The translations under genes were made by a program, and so were the position numbers. A DNA stretch of 64,000 bases from Parvularcula bermudensis HTCC2503 (GTDB lineage Bacteria > Pseudomonadota > Alphaproteobacteria > Caulobacterales > Parvularculaceae), in assembly GCF_000152825.2 (NCBI RefSeq), contig NC_014414.1, positions 2,768,501 to 2,832,500 of the forward strand. The letters run 5' to 3'. The notes under the pieces were generated by a model. That model was not told the origin of the DNA, ran no database searches, and was given only the letters and a program-made list of their open reading frames with translations. Within the stretch, counting starts at the first letter, position 1. Every line of letters starts with the position of its first letter. This document shows, piece after piece, positions 59,364 through 64,000 of the stretch.

Positions 59364-60812
59364 GTAGCCAGACAGCGCGTCGACATGGTTGAGCGTCCCC
59401 GTCTTTGCAAAGACGTTGTTTTCCAGCGCTGTTCCTCGAAATCTGTATTTCAGCGTACCGATCGGTGCGCCGCCAACAGGCAAGCTTTCACGGTAGGCAT
59501 CGCCCCAGTCTTGAGCGGCCGCATATCGCAGGAGCGCTGTTATGGTGGCGGGTGTCACACGGTTATAGCTGGAAAGGCCAGACGCGTCAGCGAAATCGTA
59601 GGAGGAACGAGGGACACCGACATCGTTCAAGAAGCGTTCTATATGCAGCAGTCCGCAAAAGGATGAGGCCGTCCCCTCAATCCACCCCAATTGCCGTAGG
59701 AGGACCTCAGCGTACAAATTTTGGCTATCGCGGTTGATCGTGTTCACGATGTCGCGGATCGGCGTTGCCGGGAGCGATGCGATAACCACTCCATCGGATT
59801 TTACTGGTGGAGAAACGCGGCACGTCTTGGGCGAGTCTGGATCATCCAAGTCTGCCTTGATCGTCTCATCCGTATACTGCAAGGCCCGATGCCGTGATCG
59901 AAGCTCGCCCTGAACAGTCACACCCTCGGCCTTGAGGGCCTGTTCGAAGTACCAAACTGCCAGGTGAGCGGGGTCGTCGACGCCGAGATCGAGGGTCATT
60001 GATCGCGACCCGCTTGGCATTTCTCCGTAGAGTCTGGCGGCCCGCTCTCCCTCACGCCGCTCTAGCCGTAAGGCCAGTTCACCGCTGGACGCGCTGGTCT
60101 TTGCTTGGTTTTGAAGGGTGAAGTATCCATCCCCCGCATCAAGCCACGCCGTTTGTACTTGTGCCCCGGGCGACTCAGACGGCCGCACCCTCAGGGGAAG
60201 GATGTTGTCGTTGACGGCGATCGATGAGATCGATGTTGCATAGCCAAACTTAAGATCGTCCCAACTCCAGCCGAGAGGACGGCGTTCGTCAGCGAACCAA
60301 CGGTCGTCGCCAACGATGTCTTCAATCTCCGTGATTCCGCTATCCGCCACAGCCTCAGCGAGTGTTTCCAGACATGGCATTTCGCAACCAGGTCCAAACC
60401 CGACCGTCGGGTCTCCGCGGCCGACCAGCGTCAGGCTCGGCAATCCCGAGCTTCCGCGCACTGACATAACCTGCAGCCCTCGCTCGACCGCAGACAATTC
60501 CGCCGCCGCCGCGAGCGCCGCTGCCGTCACGAACAGTTTCGCGTTCGACGCGGGCATGAACCGTTCTTCCGAACGATGGGCGATAAGGACATTGCCGTCG
60601 AGATCGGTCACCGAGATCCCATAACGCAGCCCGGCAAGAGCTTGGTGCGCGTCCATATCGCCTGCGTCACTCGCGGAGGCTGGAACAGCCATGACCATCA
60701 GTACCGCTAGACGAAGGGCAAGACGACACCAAGGGTGCAATCGCAGCCTGACTATCTTCGCGGGTTCCCTGCCGTTTGCCCTCTCGAATGAAAGATCGTT
60801 CTGCATTGGCAC
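59241..60812 (-). CDS. dacB: D-alanyl-D-alanine carboxypeptidase/endopeptidase (PBP4 family, S13)
   Basis: A 523-residue periplasmic penicillin-binding protein. After a cytoplasmic lead and signal anchor (RLALRLAVLMVMAVPASASD) come the motifs: SxxK in FMPASNAKLFVTAA (about residue 92), SxN in ASGLSSYNRVTP and KTG in VFAKTGTLNHVDAL. It trims peptidoglycan peptides. The long N-terminus before the signal suggests that the start may be later than 60812, but no better ribosome site was seen. It is convergent with the broken CobW gene and ends in a normal family C-terminus. Confidence 0.88.
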   Translation of the reverse strand: MPMQNDLSFERANGREPAKIVRLRLHPWCRLALRLAVLMVMAVPASASDAGDMDAHQALAGLRYGISVTDLDGNVLIAHRSEERFMPASNAKLFVTAAALAAAAELSAVERGLQVMSVRGSSGLPSLTLVGRGDPTVGFGPGCEMPCLETLAEAVADSGITEIEDIVGDDRWFADERRPLGWSWDDLKFGYATSISSIAVNDNILPLRVRPSESPGAQVQTAWLDAGDGYFTLQNQAKTSASSGELALRLERREGERAARLYGEMPSGSRSMTLDLGVDDPAHLAVWYFEQALKAEGVTVQGELRSRHRALQYTDETIKADLDDPDSPKTCRVSPPVKSDGVVIASLPATPIRDIVNTINRDSQNLYAEVLLRQLGWIEGTASSFCGLLHIERFLNDVGVPRSSYDFADASGLSSYNRVTPATITALLRYAAAQDWGDAYRESLPVGGAPIGTLKYRFRGTALENNVFAKTGTLNHVDALSGYLVAQSGKVLVFSIIVNDRPLESLSAMERIESLLLQIAEQH

Positions 60813-61362
60813 GCCTTAGTGATTAGACGCCTTACTAGCAGATTTTGAGAACGGCGACAGTCGGAGGTCACTTGCAACTCCCCACCGTCCGAACCTGAAA
60901 ACATGCAAAAATTCATGACGCAAATTATATTCCGCACTGGATAGTACAACACTAGAGCTTTCGCCCAACTCCATCAGTAGGGAGAATTATTTCATCATGG
61001 CCGGTCTTCTCCCGAGAAAGTTGTTCGGGTATCGAGTTCGCTCTAGCCTTAACTGAGGAGCATCAGAAAAGCTCGGCGCGTTGGACCCGTCTAGCTTACT
61101 CGCCCGCGTCACGCAGAACGACTGAGGGACCTCGCCAATGCTGACGCCCGCGGCAGTGCCGAGGGTGGGTTCTTCATTGAAGCCAGAGCCAACTCAAAGA
61201 CCGAACCACTTTTCGGGAGGCAGCCCCCTCACCATGAGCAGTGGTGAAGCGCATTTTGGGGATATTTTGTAGCTCGATCCCCGGTTGGAACGCACCACCC
61301 GCGCGGAACAAACGAGAAACCATTTGCTTTCAATGCTTTGGCCAATTTCTGTTGAGCAGAAA

Positions 61363-61507
61363 ATGGCGCGAGTGACGGGCCTAGAAACGAACTTTTTCCC
61401 TTTATATATCAATGACATAATTCATGTCGAGACAAATTTTGTAGCACAGTCCCGGGCCGATTTGTGGCACAGTTCTTACCGGCCACAGTTTGCCTCTCGG
61501 CCGCTAT
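61363..61507. repeat. Dispersed ~143-bp repeat, copy B
   Basis: Counterpart of copy A at 44985-45127: TGGCGCGAGTGACGGGCC followed by TAGAAACGAAC, then TCAATGACATAA, then TGTAGCACAGTC and TGTGGCACAGTT. The shared blocks are spaced almost identically, so they descend from one element. It ends about 55 bases before the operator of the toxin-antitoxin pair. Confidence 0.6.
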
Positions 61508-61563
61508 AGGACGCCCCGATACCGGCGAACAGACTGGACATTGACATGTGACGGGCGAAAGAT

Positions 61564-61589
61564 GATATACACACGATAAGATGTATATC
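61564..61589. promoter_or_regulatory. Inverted repeat, probable toxin-antitoxin operator
   Basis: GATATACA (61564-61571) and TGTATATC (61582-61589) form an 8-bp inverted repeat separated by ten bases, 17 bases before the antitoxin ATG. AbrB-type antitoxins usually repress their own promoter through such repeats. Confidence 0.65.
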
Positions 61590-61605
61590 TAGATCGGACA
61601 TCACT

Positions 61606-61836
61606 ATGCAAGTGTCGAAATGGGGAAACAGTTTGGCGGTACGCTTGCCCGCCGATCTCGTCGATAAACTCGGATTGAAAGAAGGCGACGACATTGAGCT
61701 TCTTTCTCTCGGGAAGCATCAGTTCGGCGTCGAGCGAGCCCTGACCCTCGATGAGCGCTTCGCGCTCCTCCGCCAGGCACGGGGCCGGTTAAGCGAGACC
61801 GTCGAGATAGATCGCGACGCCACCCATGAGCGGTGA
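61606..61836 (+). CDS. AbrB/MazE-type antitoxin
   Basis: A 76-residue protein with an N-terminal SpoVT-AbrB swapped-hairpin domain (VSKWGNSLAVRLPADLVDKL, then GLKEGDDIELLSL) and a C-terminal tail (ERFALLRQARGRL) that would occupy the toxin. It overlaps the downstream PIN-domain gene by 11 bp, the usual arrangement of VapB-VapC pairs. It should bind and repress its own promoter, where an inverted repeat is found. Confidence 0.88.
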   Translation: MQVSKWGNSLAVRLPADLVDKLGLKEGDDIELLSLGKHQFGVERALTLDERFALLRQARGRLSETVEIDRDATHER

Positions 61837-62239
61837 GCCGCGGGTTTTCATCGACACGAACGTCCTTCTCTACCTTCTATCTGCCGACACCCGGAAAGCG
61901 GACCGAGCCGAAGAGATCCTGCGATCGGATCGGCTCGACCGGCGGGTCTCGACACAGGTAATCGCCGAATTCGCTGTCAATCTACACCGCAAGGCGGGTC
62001 TGGACTGGCCGACGATCCGCGTTCACATCGAGACGCTCCGCCTCGTCTGCGCCGTCGAAACCGTTCTGAGTAGAGACCAGGACACCGCGATGGAGCTCGC
62101 CGAACGATATCGCTTCAGTTGGTGGGATGCGCAGATCCTTGCCGTCGCGCAGCGCTGTGGCGCGAAAACCCTCTATTCGGAGGATCTCCAGCACGGACAG
62201 GACGTGAGAGGTCTCAGGATCGAGAATCCCTTCCTGTAG
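61826..62239 (+). CDS. PIN-domain toxin (VapC family)
   Basis: A 137-residue PIN-domain ribonuclease. Acidic active-site residues appear in RVFIDTNVLLYLLSADTRKA (Asp at about residue 10), VIAEFAVNLHRK (Glu), and RFSWWDAQILAVAQRCGA (Asp), followed by TLYSEDLQHGQ (last Asp). VapC toxins cut RNA, often initiator tRNA. The gene overlaps the antitoxin gene. All catalytic acids are present, so the toxin is likely active. Confidence 0.88.
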   Translation: MSGEPRVFIDTNVLLYLLSADTRKADRAEEILRSDRLDRRVSTQVIAEFAVNLHRKAGLDWPTIRVHIETLRLVCAVETVLSRDQDTAMELAERYRFSWWDAQILAVAQRCGAKTLYSEDLQHGQDVRGLRIENPFL

Positions 62240-62284
62240 CCGTGACGACCGACGCAAAGCGTTCCCGCATCAGGCTTGACATCG

Positions 62285-62668
62285 TTAGCCCAGGTAGAGC
62301 GCAAGAAGAACCATACCAAGTCCGACATCTATCCAGACACAAAAAGGGATATACCATCCGGGCACGTCAGACCGGAAGAGATTGCTGTGATGGTCAAGAT
62401 CCCAGCCCGCATGCAGGATGAGCGCGACCGGAATGACGACAGGATGCCAGAGCAGACCGAGAAGCGCGGCGATGCCGAAAAGACTGGCCCCGCCCAATTC
62501 TTCGACCAGCGCCCTCACCTGCCCGGTGGCAGCGGCGAAACCGATATAGGCGCCGGCAATGGCCGCGAGGGTCACGGCGCCGAGGGCGACTGACGCTTCG
62601 GGCGGCAGCAGGAGATGAGCAGGAACAAGTACGCCGAGCACCAAAGCAGCGGGAAGTATGCTGCGCAT
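62285..62668 (-). CDS. DUF6010-like small membrane protein
   Basis: A 127-residue protein with about four helices (SILPAALVLGVLVPAHLLLP, ALGAVTLAAIAGAYIGFAAA, ASLFGIAALLGLLWHPVVIP) and a His-rich segment LHAGWDLDHHSNLFRSD before the last helix. The GWDLDHH-type motif is characteristic of DUF6010-like proteins. ATG 62668 shares a base with the stop of the upstream PepSY gene (TGATG); a GTG start at 62695 is possible. It is last in a copper-related operon. Confidence 0.65.
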   Translation of the reverse strand: MRSILPAALVLGVLVPAHLLLPPEASVALGAVTLAAIAGAYIGFAAATGQVRALVEELGGASLFGIAALLGLLWHPVVIPVALILHAGWDLDHHSNLFRSDVPGWYIPFCVWIDVGLGMVLLALYLG

Positions 62669-63387
62669 CAGCGCCGCCGTCGTGTGGATTGCCACTGTCC
62701 GTAGGAACGGCGCATTCGGAACACCAAAATCGTCAGCCCGGAGACAGACACGATCAGACCAAGTCCTGCCGAAATAATGAGCAGCGGGTGGTTAAAATCG
62801 GCGCCGTCGTCATAATCCATGACGTGAAGGCGCCAGAAGAAATCGAACAGCCGCCAGGTATCCGAACGGCGGGCACGGACGACCCCCGTATCAGGATCGA
62901 TATACAGACGCGTGTTTCCGTCATCGTCGAACTGCACTTGCCAGACGGGCCCGCCCGGTCCGTATTCAGAGGGCGGATCACTCAACATCCGTACCGTGGA
63001 GACATGGCCATCGCCGGCGAAGTCGTATTCGGCCACTCGCCTCGCGAGCTCTTCGGATATCGGCGAGAGGATGATTCCCGCTTCAGCATCGACGATTGCG
63101 GTACGCGCCCCTCCGCGCAACTCCCAGACGGGCTCGCCGAGAAGACGGCTCAGCGCCGACTGCTCGACAGCGTCCATACCGGCAGCCTCCACCGCCTCCT
63201 GCAGGGAGACGATGGCGCCGGGCCGCACGGCCTGAGTTGGGTGGTCGGCAATCTTGTGTTCACCGCGGACGCGTTCGATGGGCAGAACGCTCATCACAAA
63301 GCCGCCGAGAATCCAGAGCATCACCTGGAGTCCGATGATCAGCGCAAGCCATTTGTGAAGGCGGACGGCCCATCGCAGGAGCACCAT
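62668..63387 (-). CDS. PepSY domain membrane protein of the copper cluster
   Basis: A 239-residue protein with an N-terminal helix (LHKWLALIIGLQVMLWILGG), two periplasmic PepSY-like repeats (AIVDAEAGIILSPISEELAR; TRLYIDPDTGVVRARRSDTW) and a C-terminal helix (LLIISAGLGLIVSVSGLTIL). The FWRLHVMDYDDGADFNHPLL stretch is typical of PepSY proteins adjacent to CusAB efflux systems. It starts three bases after the CusF stop, so all are co-transcribed with the CusA gene. Confidence 0.82.
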   Translation of the reverse strand: MVLLRWAVRLHKWLALIIGLQVMLWILGGFVMSVLPIERVRGEHKIADHPTQAVRPGAIVSLQEAVEAAGMDAVEQSALSRLLGEPVWELRGGARTAIVDAEAGIILSPISEELARRVAEYDFAGDGHVSTVRMLSDPPSEYGPGGPVWQVQFDDDGNTRLYIDPDTGVVRARRSDTWRLFDFFWRLHVMDYDDGADFNHPLLIISAGLGLIVSVSGLTILVFRMRRSYGQWQSTRRRR

Positions 63388-63390
63388 GGA

Positions 63391-63813
63391 TCAGTGATCC
63401 ATCTCGGCCATGCAGTCGCTCATCTCCGCGCCCTGATCGCACGCATGGGTGACCCGCCAGGACCCGTCGCGGCCCTGCTTGACCATGAACATGATCTCGT
63501 CACCCGCTGAGAGGGTCTCCAGATCGACATCGCGCGTGGTCCCGAAGAACATGGTCATCGCCCCCATATCGGCGCCTTCTAGCGGGCCATGATCGATCTC
63601 GATCCGACGCCCCTCGAGATCTACCGAAACGATCCGTCCCTCGCCGTGGGCCGAGCCTTCGCCCATCGATCCGCCGTGGCCGGGCATATCGTGGTCGGCC
63701 ATGTCATGGGGTGCGGATGGCGTCTCAGCGCTGTCCGGCGCGGTCGCGTCACCGGATCCCCCACAGCCCGTGAGGGCCAGCATTGACGCGGTCAGTAAAA
63801 TGATCGGTTTCAT
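63391..63813 (-). CDS. CusF-like periplasmic copper-binding lipoprotein
   Basis: A 140-residue lipoprotein (MKPIILLTASMLALTGCGGS, lipobox LTGC), a Met/His-rich linker (HDMADHDMPGHGGSMGEG) and a CusF/CopA-type OB-fold domain with IDHGPLEGADMGAMTMFFG, holding the Met and His ligands for Cu(I). It presumably passes copper or silver to the CusABC pump whose inner-membrane subunit is encoded just upstream. CTCCT before the start (reverse strand AGGAG) is a good ribosome site. Confidence 0.88.
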   Translation of the reverse strand: MKPIILLTASMLALTGCGGSGDATAPDSAETPSAPHDMADHDMPGHGGSMGEGSAHGEGRIVSVDLEGRRIEIDHGPLEGADMGAMTMFFGTTRDVDLETLSAGDEIMFMVKQGRDGSWRVTHACDQGAEMSDCMAEMDH

Positions 63814-63831
63814 GAAGTTTCTCCTATCAGG

Positions 63832-64000
63832 TCAATTTTGCGGCACGGGACGGCGGTCGCCAGGAGCGGAAGCGTGCCGATCTTCCAATTGGCGGGAGAC
63901 CCAGACCGTATAGATCACGGGGATCACGATCAGCGTCAGGAGGGTTGTCGAGATCATCCCGCCCAGCATGGGCAGGGCGATGCGGCGCATCACGTCCGAC
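63832..64000 (-). CDS. CusA-type RND efflux transporter, C-terminal end (cut by window edge)
   Basis: The last 55 codons are present and read VMRRIALPMLGGMISTTLLT and LIVIPVIYTVWVSRQLEDRH, then a polar tail and TGA at 63832-63834. RRIALPMLGGM and the following helix are the conserved end of CusA/HME-RND pumps. The remaining ~1000 residues lie outside the window. Confidence 0.85.
   Translation of the reverse strand, partial: SDVMRRIALPMLGGMISTTLLTLIVIPVIYTVWVSRQLEDRHASAPGDRRPVPQN

Larger units (their letters stand above)
60813..61605. other. Intergenic region with repeat copy B, no gene recognised
   Basis: About 790 bp. Short frames inside look like noise. It contains an inverted pair CTAGAGC (60952-60958) and GCTCTAG (61040-61046), repeat copy B (61363-61507) and the promoter/operator region of the toxin-antitoxin genes. 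Base composition is more AT-rich than the neighbouring genes, in line with an old insertion site. Confidence 0.5.

Noticed and set aside
1-64000. CRISPR array, prophage or intact insertion sequence
   Set aside because: No regularly spaced repeats, phage structural genes or transposase genes were seen on either strand.

Overview
The window looks like the chromosome of a GC-rich, heterotrophic, aerobic alphaproteobacterium. The gene content fits a marine or Caulobacterales/Parvularculales/Sphingomonadales-type organism: several TonB receptors, an AcvB/VirJ-like hydrolase beside an MprF-like gene, a NasS/NasT nitrate sensor pair, and Fur- and Zur-like operators. Genus cannot be fixed from the sequence alone. 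No rRNA, complete tRNA, CRISPR array, phage or intact insertion sequence was seen.

Layout. (1) 1-5.3 kb: a LysR regulator (cut by the window edge) diverges from dabB-dabA-cysD, an inorganic-carbon accumulation pair followed by an orphan CysD. (2) 5.5-11 kb: iron acquisition, with an FTR1-like lipoprotein, a PiuC-type dioxygenase and an FbpABC-type ferric ABC transporter whose permease diverges from the ATPase and binding protein. (3) 11.4-15.7 kb: a class C beta-lactamase, an aminoacyl-phosphatidylglycerol synthase with its AcvB/VirJ-like partner, and a decayed amino-acid permease. (4) 15.7-34.8 kb: a nitrate assimilation and molybdenum cofactor island: nirB-nirD-nasA-cobA-nasT-nasS, mobA, moeA, a nitrate transporter, a PP2C/kinase fusion, an outer-membrane porin, and moaA-moaD-moaE-moaB. 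(5) 33-44.6 kb: iron and heme uptake, with two TonB receptors, PepSY and DUF3325-type inner-membrane proteins, a DUF6607 protein, a frameshifted heme-monooxygenase-like gene and HmuTUV. (6) 45.4-52.7 kb: a two-permease (DUF3526) ABC system with a third TonB receptor, a DUF2946-like protein, an Rrf2 regulator and a methyltransferase. (7) 52.7-61.6 kb: a small secreted acidic peptide, a frameshifted PhoX-like phosphatase, a MerC-like protein, an S46 peptidase, Zur, an internally deleted CobW-type zinc chaperone, and PBP4. (8) 61.6-64 kb: a VapBC-like toxin-antitoxin pair, then a copper group (DUF6010-like, PepSY, CusF, CusA end).

Regulation is the most informative part. Seven 18-nt TGCGAAT-type operators mark the iron and heme genes as a probable Fur regulon. 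An AAATGCAATA inverted repeat marks the Zur-linked genes. In the nitrate island, the leader of the porin gene contains two hairpins with hexanucleotide loops having A at position 1 and G at position 4, followed directly by an intrinsic terminator. This is the layout expected of an ANTAR-protein antitermination target, and NasT (an ANTAR protein) is encoded about 9.5 kb away. A second, partial version precedes the nitrate transporter. Several genes are broken (PhoX-like, heme monooxygenase-like, CobW), and one carries a G9 tract that decides its 3' end; sequencing error should be excluded before these are called pseudogenes.
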